Assembly (NCBI RefSeq): GCF_020880815.1
Contig: NZ_JAJITD010000001.1
Span: 186,001 to 250,000, forward strand
Length of the DNA: 64,000 nucleotides
From: Paraburkholderia sejongensis
Lineage (GTDB): Bacteria; Pseudomonadota; Gammaproteobacteria; Burkholderiales; Burkholderiaceae
Direction of reading: 5' to 3'
Position 1 is the stretch's first letter. Every line of letters starts with the position of its first letter. The notes under the pieces were generated by a model that ran no database searches, had not been told where the DNA came from, and was given only the letters and a program-made list of their open reading frames with translations. Positions 8,750-17,600 of this stretch are shown here, piece by piece. The position numbers were made by a program, and so were the translations under genes.

Positions 8750-9928
8750 GTGAACATCGTGAAACATTCCGGTCCTCACGCGCCGAGACGGGCGCGTTCC
8801 CTGTTACGTTCCTGCGCCCGCTCGATGCATCGGGTACCCGTCGTCATTGCGGCGTGCAGCGCCATTGTTCTTTGCGGATGTCACCATCGCGACGCGGCCG
8901 TGCCTGAAGCCAGGCCCGTGGTCGCGCTTGCCGTTCATCCGGATGGGCGTATCGCGGGCGACTCGTTGCCGGCGCAGGTTCAGGCGCGCTACTCCACGCC
9001 GCTTTCGTTCCGCGTCGGGGGAAAAATCATTGAGCGGCGGGTGCGGATCGGCGACACGGTGAAGGCAGGGCAGGCGGTCGCCCGACTCGATCCCACCGAT
9101 CTGCAAAGTAACCTTGTCAATGCGCGCGCCCAGCTCGACGCCGCCGAACATCGGCTCGTCTTCGCGAAGCAGCAGCTCGAGCGGGACGAGGCGCAGGCAC
9201 GCGCCAATCTGATCTCGACCGCGCAGCTGGAACAGACTCAGGACGCTTACGCTTCGGCGCTCGCGCAGCGCACGTCAGCTCTCGCGCAGATGTCGCTCGC
9301 GACGGATCAGCTGCGTTATGCGACGCTCACGGCCGACCACGATGGTGTGATCACCTCGGAAGATGCCGACACCGGTCAGAACATTCAGGCCACCCAGGCG
9401 GTTTATCGCCTCGACTGGACGGGCGACATCGATATCGCTTGCGACGCTCCCGAAGCAACGGTGAACGCGCTGGCGGCCGGCAGCAGAGCGCACGTCACGC
9501 TGCCCGCACTGCCCGGCAAGACGTTCGATGCATCGGTGCGCGAGGTTTCTGCCGCCGCCGATCCGCAAAGCCGCACCTGGCGCGTAAAGCTGACGCTAAC
9601 TTCGCCGGGCCCCGAGGTGCGTCTGGGCATGAGCGCGAATGTGACGTTTGAGGCCGCCAGCAACGCCGGCGCCGCACAGTCCTACACGCTGCCCGTGACC
9701 GCGCTCTTTCACCGCGGCGAGCAGCCGGCGGTATGGGTCGCGCGCACGGGTAGTGACACGCTCGAACTGCGTCCGGTCACGATCGGGCGATATGACGAAC
9801 GCACGGTGCTGGTCGACTCGGGCCTGCACGATGGAGACCGGGTCGTGCTGCAAGGCGTCCATGCGGTTAGCGCCGGCGAGCATGTTCAGGTGGTTCCTCC
9901 TCTGCATCCGGAGGGCTTGCCATCATGA
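8750..9928 (+). CDS. RND efflux pump periplasmic adaptor (membrane fusion lipoprotein)
   Basis: Adaptor that joins the inner-membrane RND pump to the outer-membrane channel. The N-terminus has a basic region, a hydrophobic stretch and a lipobox-like LCGC, so it is probably lipid-anchored. Biotinyl-lipoyl halves (about 65-100 and 190-215) flank a coiled-coil hairpin (about 105-185, LEQTQDAYASALAQRTSALAQ). A beta-barrel and membrane-proximal domain follow. GTG 8750 is the longest start; ATG 8825, just before the hydrophobic segment, is an alternative. Its stop overlaps the pump gene by 4 bp. Confidence 0.92.
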   Translation: MNIVKHSGPHAPRRARSLLRSCARSMHRVPVVIAACSAIVLCGCHHRDAAVPEARPVVALAVHPDGRIAGDSLPAQVQARYSTPLSFRVGGKIIERRVRIGDTVKAGQAVARLDPTDLQSNLVNARAQLDAAEHRLVFAKQQLERDEAQARANLISTAQLEQTQDAYASALAQRTSALAQMSLATDQLRYATLTADHDGVITSEDADTGQNIQATQAVYRLDWTGDIDIACDAPEATVNALAAGSRAHVTLPALPGKTFDASVREVSAAADPQSRTWRVKLTLTSPGPEVRLGMSANVTFEAASNAGAAQSYTLPVTALFHRGEQPAVWVARTGSDTLELRPVTIGRYDERTVLVDSGLHDGDRVVLQGVHAVSAGEHVQVVPPLHPEGLPS

Positions 9929-12900
9929 ACGCTCGCGACCCTCACGACACCTGCGACGATGCACGCGCGAAAACAGGCGACGGCTCGCACGCCGAAGGAA
10001 CCGGTTTCAACCTGTCTGCGTGGGCATTGCGGCACCAGCAACTGGTGATCTTCCTGATCGGGCTCGCCACGCTGTTCGGGGTGATCGGTTACACGCACCT
10101 CGCGCAATCGGAAGATCCGCCGTTCACGTTTCGCACGATGGTGATCAAGACCTACTGGCCGGGCGCGACGGCCCGCGAAGTGCAGGAGCAGATCACCGAC
10201 CGCATCGGCCGCCAGCTGCAGGCGGCGCCGTATGTCGACAACATCAAGAGCTACTCGCGGCCCGGCGAGTCGATGATCTTCTTTGCGATGAAGGACTCGG
10301 CGCCGGTCAAGGAGGTGCCGCAGACCTGGTACCAGGTGCGCAAGAAGGTGGGCGACATCCAGGCGACGCTTCCGCGGGGAACGGTCGGACCGTTCTTCAA
10401 CGACGAGTTCGGCGACGTCTATACGAACATCTACGCGCTCGAAGGCGACGGTTTTTCGCCCGCGCAACTGCACGACTATGCGGACAAACTCCGCACGGTG
10501 CTGTTGCGGGTGCCCGGTGTCGCGAAGGTCGACTACTTCGGCGATCCGGATCAGCACGTCTTCGTCGAGATTTCGAACGCGCAACTGACGCGGCTCTCGA
10601 TCACGCCGCAGCAGCTCGCTCAGGCGATCGACGCGCAGAACGCCGTTGCTCCCGTCGGTACGCTCACGACGGCCGACGACCGCGTGTTCGTGCGGCCAAG
10701 CGGCGCATTCAAGGACGAGCAGGCGCTCGGCGACGTGTTGATCACGGTGAACAAACGCGCGTTTCGCCTCGGCGACATTGCGACGATCAAGCGCGGCTAC
10801 GACGATCCGCCGGTCACGCAAATGCGGGTGGGCGGCCAGGCGGTGCTCGGCATCGGCGTGACGATGCAGAAGGGCGGCGACGTAATCGACCTCGGCAAGG
10901 CGCTCGACGCGAAGACGGCGCAACTTCAGGCGTCGCTGCCGGCGGGGCTGAAGCTCTCGGCCGTGTCGAGCATGCCGCACGCGGTGAAGCATTCGGTCGA
11001 TGACTTCGTGGAGGCAGTGGGCGAAGCGGTGGCCATCGTGCTGGTGGTCAGTCTGATATCGCTCGGCCTGCGTACCGGCATGGTCGTCGTGATCACGATC
11101 CCGATCGTGCTCGCGGTGACGGCGTTGTGCATGCATCTGTTCGGCATCGGGCTGGATAAGGTATCGCTCGGCACACTCGTGCTCGCGCTGGGGCTGCTGG
11201 TCGACGACGCGATCATCGCGGTCGAGATGATGGCGGTAAAGCTCGAACAGGGCTGGAGCCGGATGCGCGCGGCGGCCTTCGCCTATACGAGCACGGCCTT
11301 TCCGATGCTGACCGGCACGCTGGTGACGGTCTCCGGCTTTCTGCCGATCGCACTCGCGAAATCGAGCACCGGCGAGTACACCCGTTCGATCTTCGAAGTG
11401 TCGGCCATCGCGCTGATCGTTTCGTGGTTCGCGGCGGTCGTGCTGGTGCCGTTACTGGGTTTTCACCTGCTGCCGGAGCACAAGGGAAAGGCGAGCGGTG
11501 ACCACGGTCACGAACACGACGTGTACAACACGGACTTTTACCGGCGTCTGTCGGGCTGTGTGAGCTGGTGTATCGACCGCCGCTGGGCCGTGCTCGGCAT
11601 CACCGCCGTGCTGTTCGCCATCGCGATGGCGGCGTTCACGCGCGTGCCGCAGCAGTTCTTCCCGAATTCGGAGCGGCCCGAACTTCTCGTCGACCTGAGG
11701 CTGCCGGAGGGCGCGTCGTTCGACGCAACGCTGCGCGAAGCGAAGCGCTTCGAGAAGGTGCTGGATGGCAAACCGCAGATCGAGCATTTCGTCGACTTCG
11801 TCGGCACCGGCGCGCCGCGCTTTTACCTGCCGCTCGATCAGCAGCTTCAGCAGCCGAACTTCGCGCAGTTTGTCATTACCGCGAAAGACGTCGAGACCCG
11901 CGAAGAGTTGATGCACTGGCTCGACGCGAAACTGCAGAAGGACTTCTCCGGCGCGCGTACACGCGTCGCGCGCCTTGAAAACGGGCCGCCCGTGGGCTTT
12001 CCGATCAAGTTCCGCGTGAGCGGCGACGATATCGCCACCGTGCGTTCGATCGCGGATACCGTCGCCGAAAAGACCCGCGCCGATTCGCGCACGCGCAACG
12101 TCCAGTTCGACTGGGACGAGCCCGCTGAACGCTCGATCTCGTTCGAAATCGACCAGAACCGCGCGCGGCAACTTGGCGTCACATCCGAGGACGTCTCCAG
12201 CTTCCTGACGATGACGCTGTCCGGCTTCACGGTCACGCAGTATCGCGAGCGGGACAAGCTGATCAATGTCGATCTGCGCGCGCCGAAAACCGAGCGCGTC
12301 GATCCCGCGAGACTCACGAGTCTCGCCGTGCCGACGCCGAACGGCCCGGTGCCGCTCGGTTCGCTCGGACACGTGCGCAACGCGCTGGAGTACGGCGTGA
12401 TCTGGGAACGCGACCGCCAGCCGACCATCACGGTGCAGGCGGACGTGCGCGGCGACGCGCAGGGCATCGACGTCACGCGCGACATCGACCGCGCGCTCGC
12501 CGACGTGCGCGCGCAGCTGCCGGTCGGTTACCGGATCGACGTCGGGGGCGCGGTCGAGGAGAGCGTGAAAGGCCAGACATCGATCAACGCGGAAATGCCG
12601 CTGATGGTCATCGCGGTGCTGTTGCTGCTGATGATCCAGCTGAAGAACTTCGCGCGTACCTTCATCGTCGTGCTGACCGCGCCGCTCGGACTGATCGGCG
12701 TAGTGACCGCGCTGCTGCTGTTCGGCAAGCCGTTCGGCTTCGTCGCGCTGCTGGGGGTGATCGCGATGTTCGGCATCATCATGCGCAACTCCGTGATTCT
12801 CGTGGACCAGATCGATCAGGACATCGCGGCGGGGCAGCCGCGCTTCGACGCGATCATCGGCGCGACGGTGCGGCGCTTCAGGCCGATCATGCTGACCGCC

Positions 12901-13098
12901 GCCGCCGCCGTTCTTGCACTGATACCGCTGCTTCGCTCCGGTTTCTTCGGCCCCATGGCGACCGCGCTGATGGGCGGCATCACGGTCGCCACGCTGTTGA
13001 CGGTGTTCTTTCTGCCGGCGCTCTACGCGGCCTGCTTCAGGGTCCGGCGTGACGAATGCGCGGCGCAACACCTCGTCGCCGAGCACACGGAGGTTTGA
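9925..13098 (+). CDS. RND family efflux pump, inner-membrane transporter
   Basis: A 1057-residue proton-driven exporter of the AcrB/MexF superfamily (HAE1-like), near the standard length. The first helix (about 33-55) is followed by a large periplasmic loop, helices 2-6 (about 355-510), a second loop and the C-terminal helices. The TM4 proton-relay motif is visible as LGLLVDDAIIAVEMM. The short N-terminal cytoplasmic leader before the first helix (about 30 residues) is slightly longer than usual. The gene is translationally coupled to the adaptor gene. Substrate is unknown; its promoter element suggests co-control with the phenolic catabolic cluster at 15.5-24.5 kb. Confidence 0.95.
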   Translation: MNARDPHDTCDDARAKTGDGSHAEGTGFNLSAWALRHQQLVIFLIGLATLFGVIGYTHLAQSEDPPFTFRTMVIKTYWPGATAREVQEQITDRIGRQLQAAPYVDNIKSYSRPGESMIFFAMKDSAPVKEVPQTWYQVRKKVGDIQATLPRGTVGPFFNDEFGDVYTNIYALEGDGFSPAQLHDYADKLRTVLLRVPGVAKVDYFGDPDQHVFVEISNAQLTRLSITPQQLAQAIDAQNAVAPVGTLTTADDRVFVRPSGAFKDEQALGDVLITVNKRAFRLGDIATIKRGYDDPPVTQMRVGGQAVLGIGVTMQKGGDVIDLGKALDAKTAQLQASLPAGLKLSAVSSMPHAVKHSVDDFVEAVGEAVAIVLVVSLISLGLRTGMVVVITIPIVLAVTALCMHLFGIGLDKVSLGTLVLALGLLVDDAIIAVEMMAVKLEQGWSRMRAAAFAYTSTAFPMLTGTLVTVSGFLPIALAKSSTGEYTRSIFEVSAIALIVSWFAAVVLVPLLGFHLLPEHKGKASGDHGHEHDVYNTDFYRRLSGCVSWCIDRRWAVLGITAVLFAIAMAAFTRVPQQFFPNSERPELLVDLRLPEGASFDATLREAKRFEKVLDGKPQIEHFVDFVGTGAPRFYLPLDQQLQQPNFAQFVITAKDVETREELMHWLDAKLQKDFSGARTRVARLENGPPVGFPIKFRVSGDDIATVRSIADTVAEKTRADSRTRNVQFDWDEPAERSISFEIDQNRARQLGVTSEDVSSFLTMTLSGFTVTQYRERDKLINVDLRAPKTERVDPARLTSLAVPTPNGPVPLGSLGHVRNALEYGVIWERDRQPTITVQADVRGDAQGIDVTRDIDRALADVRAQLPVGYRIDVGGAVEESVKGQTSINAEMPLMVIAVLLLLMIQLKNFARTFIVVLTAPLGLIGVVTALLLFGKPFGFVALLGVIAMFGIIMRNSVILVDQIDQDIAAGQPRFDAIIGATVRRFRPIMLTAAAAVLALIPLLRSGFFGPMATALMGGITVATLLTVFFLPALYAACFRVRRDECAAQHLVAEHTEV

Positions 13099-13100
13099 TC

Positions 13101-14564
13101 ATGAGCTTTACCTATAAAAATCACGTGCTCGCGGTGGCTGCCGCGCTGACTGTCTCGGCGTGCTCGTTCGGGCCGAGCGGCGAAGCACCGGCGATGCCGT
13201 CGCCCGAGCATTACGGCGCCAAGGCCCAGCCGTCCAGAACCGTGACGGCCGCGGGCGTCGCACAGACATTCGATGTCGGCGCAACGGCCACGCCCGGATG
13301 GTGGCGCCTGTACCGTTCCGACGCACTCGATGCGCTGGTCGACGAGGGCTTGCGCAACAGCCCGAGCCTGGCGGCCACGCAGCGCACGCTCGCGGCCGCG
13401 CAGGAGCAACTGCGCGCGCAGGTCGGTGCATCGACGCTGCCGTCGATCGACAGCGCCGTGCAGGTCGAGCGTGCGCGCACGGCGGTCGTGCCGGGGCTGG
13501 GACCGGAGCAGGTGCAATACAACTTTTTCGCCGGCCAGATCTTTACGCACTACACATTCGACCTGTTCGGCCAGACGCGTTACACGAATTCGGCAAGCGC
13601 CGCGCGCGTACATGTGCAGGAGTTCGAACTGGACGCGTCGCGGCGCGCGCTGGCCGCCAACATCGTCGCGAGTGTGATCAATGTGGCGGCGCTCGACCGG
13701 CAGATCGCGCTCACCGAGCGGCTCGCCGACGTGTCGAACGCTGTTGCGACCGACGATGCGCAGCGGTTCTCGCTGGGATCGGCGTCACGCGCGCAGATGC
13801 TCGAATCGAAACAGGACGCGGCGTCGATCGCGGCGCTGCTGCCGCCGCTGCGGCAGCAGCGCGCGTGCGCCGTGCATGCGCTGGCGGTGTTGATCGGCCG
13901 CACGCCGGATAACGCACCGAACGTGCCGAATCTCGACGCGCTCGCGCTGCCCACGCAGGTCCCCGTTGCGGTGCCGTCGGATCTGTTGCGGTCGCGTCCG
14001 GACATTCAGGCGGCGGACGCCGCCGTCAAGGCCGCCGCTGCCGACGTGGGCGCGGCGACCGCGCAGCTTTACCCGAGCCTGTCGCTGACCGCCTCGATGG
14101 GGCGCGGCGGCTTCAGCTGGCCGGCCGTGTTTTCGGGCGCGGGCGGCTTGTGGGCGCTCGGCGCGGGACTGTCGCAGCCGATCTTTCATGGCGGCGCGCT
14201 GTTCGCACAGCGTCGCGCGTCGATCGATGCCTACGACGCCGCCGTGCTCCACTACAAGTCGACGGTGCTCTCCGCGTTCCAGGATGTCGCCAATTCGCTG
14301 GCCGCGCTGGACAACGATGCGCAAACGCTCGCAGCGGCGGATATGGCCGCGGACGCAGCCCGTGTCGCGTTCGACGATGCCGCGTCGCGCCATCGCATGG
14401 GCTCGCTGCCGGCGAGCGCAACCCACGCGTCCGAATCGCGCTACCTGAACGCGCAGATCGGCGCGGTGCGCGCCGCGGGTCAGCGCATGAGCGATACGGC
14501 GGCGTTGTTCCAGGCGATGGGGGAACTGCCTGCGGGCCGGCAGAGCACAGCATCGACGCAATGA
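13101..14564 (+). CDS. Outer-membrane efflux lipoprotein, NodT/OprM family
   Basis: A 487-residue TolC-like channel that completes the RND pump. The signal peptide ends at a lipobox (TVSACS, about residues 15-20). Two outer-membrane-efflux repeats are visible, including the NodT-type phrases GWWRLYRSDALDALVDEGL and VPSDLLRSRPDIQAADAAVK. ATG 13101 is used because it has a clean Shine-Dalgarno (GGAGG) and lies 2 bp after the pump stop; the frame is open further upstream without support. It is convergent with the second tetR gene. Confidence 0.94.
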   Translation: MSFTYKNHVLAVAAALTVSACSFGPSGEAPAMPSPEHYGAKAQPSRTVTAAGVAQTFDVGATATPGWWRLYRSDALDALVDEGLRNSPSLAATQRTLAAAQEQLRAQVGASTLPSIDSAVQVERARTAVVPGLGPEQVQYNFFAGQIFTHYTFDLFGQTRYTNSASAARVHVQEFELDASRRALAANIVASVINVAALDRQIALTERLADVSNAVATDDAQRFSLGSASRAQMLESKQDAASIAALLPPLRQQRACAVHALAVLIGRTPDNAPNVPNLDALALPTQVPVAVPSDLLRSRPDIQAADAAVKAAAADVGAATAQLYPSLSLTASMGRGGFSWPAVFSGAGGLWALGAGLSQPIFHGGALFAQRRASIDAYDAAVLHYKSTVLSAFQDVANSLAALDNDAQTLAAADMAADAARVAFDDAASRHRMGSLPASATHASESRYLNAQIGAVRAAGQRMSDTAALFQAMGELPAGRQSTASTQ

Positions 14565-14620
14565 CGGTGCGCGGATGAAGAGCGTGCGCTATGACAGACT
14601 GATCGCACGCGGCCTCGCCG

Positions 14621-15382
14621 TCAGTCTTGCGCGAGCGGCTCTTCCGCCACGGGCAGCGGACGCGTGGCGACTTTTTCCGCTTCCGCGCGCTTGAGCCCGA
14701 GTGTCTGCAGCAGCATGGCCGCCGTGCGCTCCGGCAGGTGTTCGCCGTTGAAGCCGAGTTCCGCAAGCAAACCTGTTGCGGCTGCGCCCGGCACGACGTA
14801 GTTCAGTTCGGCCGCGATCGCGGACAGTACCGTGCCGCCGACTGCGAGAAATCCAATCAAAGGGTCGGCGACGGCAAATCGCTTGGCCTCGATACCGTTG
14901 CCGAGGTCGCGCAGCAGCCGATGGCCTAACCCACGGCTCAACGTGCTTGCCGAGAAGCCTTCGCGGATCAGGAATCGTCCCCACACCGGGTCCTGCCGGG
15001 CCCGCAGAATGGTGTGACGAACCGACACCGCGACGACCTCTGCCGGATCCGCAATGCCGGCCGCGATGCGGTCGAGCCTGTCCGCGAATTCCTCGAACAC
15101 ATTGTCGACGAGCGTCGAATAAATCGCCTCCTTCGACTCGAAGTGATTGTAGAACGAGCCGAAGCCGACATCGGCGGCCTCGGTGATTTCGTTGATCGCG
15201 ACGCCTTCCATGCCTTTCTCTGCCATGAGCCTTAGCGCGGCATCGAGCAGTCGCGCGCGCGTTTCCCGTTTGCGGCGCGCACCGCGCGGCTCGCGTTCTT
15301 CGACAACGGGGGCCGGCGAGGGCGTCGCGCGGGGCGTGCGGGGCGTGCGTTTTGGGGTCCGGCGATTGGTCGTGGTCGTCAT
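14621..15382 (-). CDS. TetR family repressor (paralog 2), divergent from the catabolic cluster
   Basis: A 253-residue TetR regulator with a basic, proline-rich leader (1-40). The helix-turn-helix includes RETRARLLDAALRLMAEKG and DVGFGSFYNHFESKE. It is strongly similar along its length to the regulator at 7680-8429. Start at 15382 follows a promoter with -35 TTGTCA, 17-bp spacer and -10 TATACT (15415-15410). By position it should control the extradiol dioxygenase operon and itself. Because both paralogs keep the same recognition helix and face nearly the same operator, each may bind both sites; this is inference. Confidence 0.92.
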   Translation of the reverse strand: MTTTTNRRTPKRTPRTPRATPSPAPVVEEREPRGARRKRETRARLLDAALRLMAEKGMEGVAINEITEAADVGFGSFYNHFESKEAIYSTLVDNVFEEFADRLDRIAAGIADPAEVVAVSVRHTILRARQDPVWGRFLIREGFSASTLSRGLGHRLLRDLGNGIEAKRFAVADPLIGFLAVGGTVLSAIAAELNYVVPGAAATGLLAELGFNGEHLPERTAAMLLQTLGLKRAEAEKVATRPLPVAEEPLAQD

Positions 15383-15409
15383 GATCGATTCAATTGTGGT
15401 CTTTTCCGC

Positions 15410-15464
15410 AGTATAGATTCGAACCTCTATGTTGACAAAACTATCAGCGATGAGTTTAATGTCA
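15410..15464. promoter_or_regulatory. Overlapping divergent promoters and putative TetR operator, copy 2 (catabolic operon)
   Basis: Rightward promoter: -35 TTGACA (15432-15437), 17-bp spacer, -10 TTTAAT (15455-15460). Leftward: -35 TTGTCA on the same bases and -10 TATACT (15415-15410), spacer 17. The core 15432-15464 is the near-copy of 8480-8512. The expected rightward transcript starts about 40 nt before the dioxygenase ATG. Confidence 0.82.
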
Positions 15465-15508
15465 CTAACGGCGCCCGGCGCCGGTCTGACAATAGCCATG
15501 GAGCGACG

Positions 15509-16609
15509 ATGGAGACGACCACCGAAAACGATGCGGCACCGGAACTGACGACCGGGCAGCCGGCGCGTCACCCCCATCCGACGGCGAAAGCGACGGCTTT
15601 GGCCTATCTGATCTTCGATCGGCCCGATCTTCAGATAGCCGAGCGTTTTCTGACCGACTTCGGACTGCAAACGGTTTCGCGTGACGATGGTTTATTACTG
15701 CTGCGCGGCACGGGCGCTGCGGACTTTTGCTACGTCGTGCGCAACGCGCCGAAAGCGCGGTTCGTGGGCTTCGGCCTGCAGGTCGGCAGTCGCGACGAGC
15801 TCGACGCGCTGCAACAGCTGCCGGGCGCGGCGCGGCTCGAACGTTCGGCACTGCCGGGCGGCGGCTACGTGGTGACGCTGACCGATCCTTCGGGGTTTCG
15901 TGTCGATGCGCTGTGGGGCCAGTCGCCGGCAGAGAGCCTGCCTCACAGGTCGCCGTTGCCGTTCAACTCGATTGACGCGACGGTCCGCGTCAACGGCACC
16001 CAGCGACCGCCGGGCCATGCACCCGAGGTCGTTCGCCTCGGGCACGTGGTGCTCGAACTCGCCGACTATCAGACGACCTGCGCGTGGTACACGCGGCACT
16101 TCGGCTTCATTCCGAGCGACGTGCAGGTGCTGCCCGACGGCTCTCCCGCCGTCGCCTTCATGCGCGTCGATCTCGGCGGCGAGCCCGCCGACCACCACAC
16201 GCTCGCGCTGGCCCAGGGATTTGTCGCGAAGTACAGCCATAGCGCTTACGAGCTCGTCGACGCGGACGCGGTGGGCATGGGACAGCGTGTTCTGCGCGAC
16301 AGCGGCTGGACCCACGCGTGGGGAATCGGCCGCCATGTGCTCGGCAGCCAGATCTTCGACTACTGGCAGGACCCGTGGGGCGACAAGCACGAACACTACT
16401 GCGACGGCGATCTGTTCACTGCCGACGCGCCGACGGGCATCCACGCCGTGAGCCGCGACGCGATGGCGCAATGGGGACCGACGATGCCGCGCAGCTTCAC
16501 CAAGCCGAAATTGACGCCGGTGAGCATCGCCGCACTGGTTCGCAATCTGCGCCGCAGCCCCGACCTGACGCTCGCGAAGCTAAGGACGCTCGCCAGAATT
16601 TTCGCCTGA
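15509..16609 (+). CDS. VOC-superfamily extradiol (catechol 2,3-dioxygenase-like) ring-cleavage dioxygenase
   Basis: A 366-residue two-module vicinal-oxygen-chelate protein, longer than the usual ~300 residues. The N-terminal module (about 28-140) is non-catalytic. The C-terminal module carries the expected iron ligands of type I extradiol dioxygenases: His179 (LGHVVLEL), His244 (YSHSAYEL) and Glu295 (DPWGDKHEHY). It should cleave a catecholic or polyhydroxylated ring next to the hydroxyls. It heads the operon with the FAH-type hydrolase and acyl-CoA ligase, and the promoter at 15432-15460 lies just upstream. The substrate is unknown; the neighbouring transhydroxylase suggests a polyhydroxybenzene. 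Confidence 0.88.
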   Translation: METTTENDAAPELTTGQPARHPHPTAKATALAYLIFDRPDLQIAERFLTDFGLQTVSRDDGLLLLRGTGAADFCYVVRNAPKARFVGFGLQVGSRDELDALQQLPGAARLERSALPGGGYVVTLTDPSGFRVDALWGQSPAESLPHRSPLPFNSIDATVRVNGTQRPPGHAPEVVRLGHVVLELADYQTTCAWYTRHFGFIPSDVQVLPDGSPAVAFMRVDLGGEPADHHTLALAQGFVAKYSHSAYELVDADAVGMGQRVLRDSGWTHAWGIGRHVLGSQIFDYWQDPWGDKHEHYCDGDLFTADAPTGIHAVSRDAMAQWGPTMPRSFTKPKLTPVSIAALVRNLRRSPDLTLAKLRTLARIFA

Positions 16610-16643
16610 CGCAACACCTGTTCATCGAACCCGGAGACTAGAA

Positions 16644-17600
16644 ATGGCTGTTCACGTTCTGCATTACCTGCATGATGGTCGCGCCCAGTGGGGCGTCGTT
16701 GCCGATGGCGCGATCACGCCGATACCCGGCGAGTTCGGGTCGACCGCCGAATTCATCGAGGCGAACCCGGTCGAGCGGCTGGTATTGCTCGACGGCCCGA
16801 CCATTGCCGAGTCGCAGGTGCAATGGCTGTCGCCGGTGACGGCAAACCAGCAGTTCATCTGCCAGGGAGCGAACTATCGCCAGCATATGATCGAGTCCGG
16901 CATGGACCCGGACGCGAAGAAGTTCAACATGATCTTCACGAAGGCGACGAGCTGCATCGTTGCGGCCGACTCCGCGCTCGTGAAGCCGAAAGAGGTGCGG
17001 TTCCTCGACTACGAAATCGAACTCGGTCTCGTCCTCAAACGGGACATCACCTCGCGCGTCACGGTGACAGGCGAGAACCTCCACGAGTTCGTCGCGGGCG
17101 CCGTGATCGTCAACGATTACTCGGCGCGCGACATCCAGATTCCGCAGATGCAGTTCTACAAGGGCAAGAGTTATCGGACGTTCGGCCCGGTCGGGCCGTA
17201 CCTGTGTCTGCTGCAACGAGAGGACATCGCGAGGCTGGGCGAGCTCGTGCTGACGCTGACAGTCAATGGAAGCGTCCGGCAGAACGACACCACGGCGGGG
17301 CTCGTCTACGGTCCCGCGGAAACGCTGACCGAGCTCTCCGGCGTTCAGGATCTGCACGCCGGCGACCTGCTCGCGACCGGCACGCCGTCCGGTTGCGCAT
17401 TGATCATTCCGACGCCCGACAAGCAGCGCGCCGCCGCCCAGTTGCCCGAAGCGGAAAAGTGGCGCCTGTTCCTGAATCTGCAGGCCGAACGGACCCAGTA
17501 TCTGCAGGTTGGCGACGTCGTCGAGGCGAGCATCGTCAGCCACGACCGCTCGATCAATCTGGGCGTGCAGCGTAACCGCGTGGTCGCAGAGGCACAATGA
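16644..17600 (+). CDS. Fumarylacetoacetate hydrolase (FAH) family protein
   Basis: A 318-residue enzyme of the FAH/2-hydroxyhepta-2,4-diene-1,7-dioate isomerase family, which hydrolyses, hydrates, decarboxylates or isomerises ring-fission products. The metal site is seen in FLDYEIELGLVL (ExE pair) and VNDYSARD, with the conserved GDLLATGTPSG near residue 245. A Shine-Dalgarno GGAG precedes ATG 16644, 34 bp after the dioxygenase gene. The stop overlaps the next start (ATGA). Context suggests it processes the product of the upstream dioxygenase. Confidence 0.92.
   Translation: MAVHVLHYLHDGRAQWGVVADGAITPIPGEFGSTAEFIEANPVERLVLLDGPTIAESQVQWLSPVTANQQFICQGANYRQHMIESGMDPDAKKFNMIFTKATSCIVAADSALVKPKEVRFLDYEIELGLVLKRDITSRVTVTGENLHEFVAGAVIVNDYSARDIQIPQMQFYKGKSYRTFGPVGPYLCLLQREDIARLGELVLTLTVNGSVRQNDTTAGLVYGPAETLTELSGVQDLHAGDLLATGTPSGCALIIPTPDKQRAAAQLPEAEKWRLFLNLQAERTQYLQVGDVVEASIVSHDRSINLGVQRNRVVAEAQ

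Noticed and set aside
14596-14627. AGACTGA/TCAGTCT inverted repeat between the outer-membrane efflux gene and tetR2
   Set aside because: Loop of 18 nt and no T run on either side; it could aid convergent termination but is not convincing.
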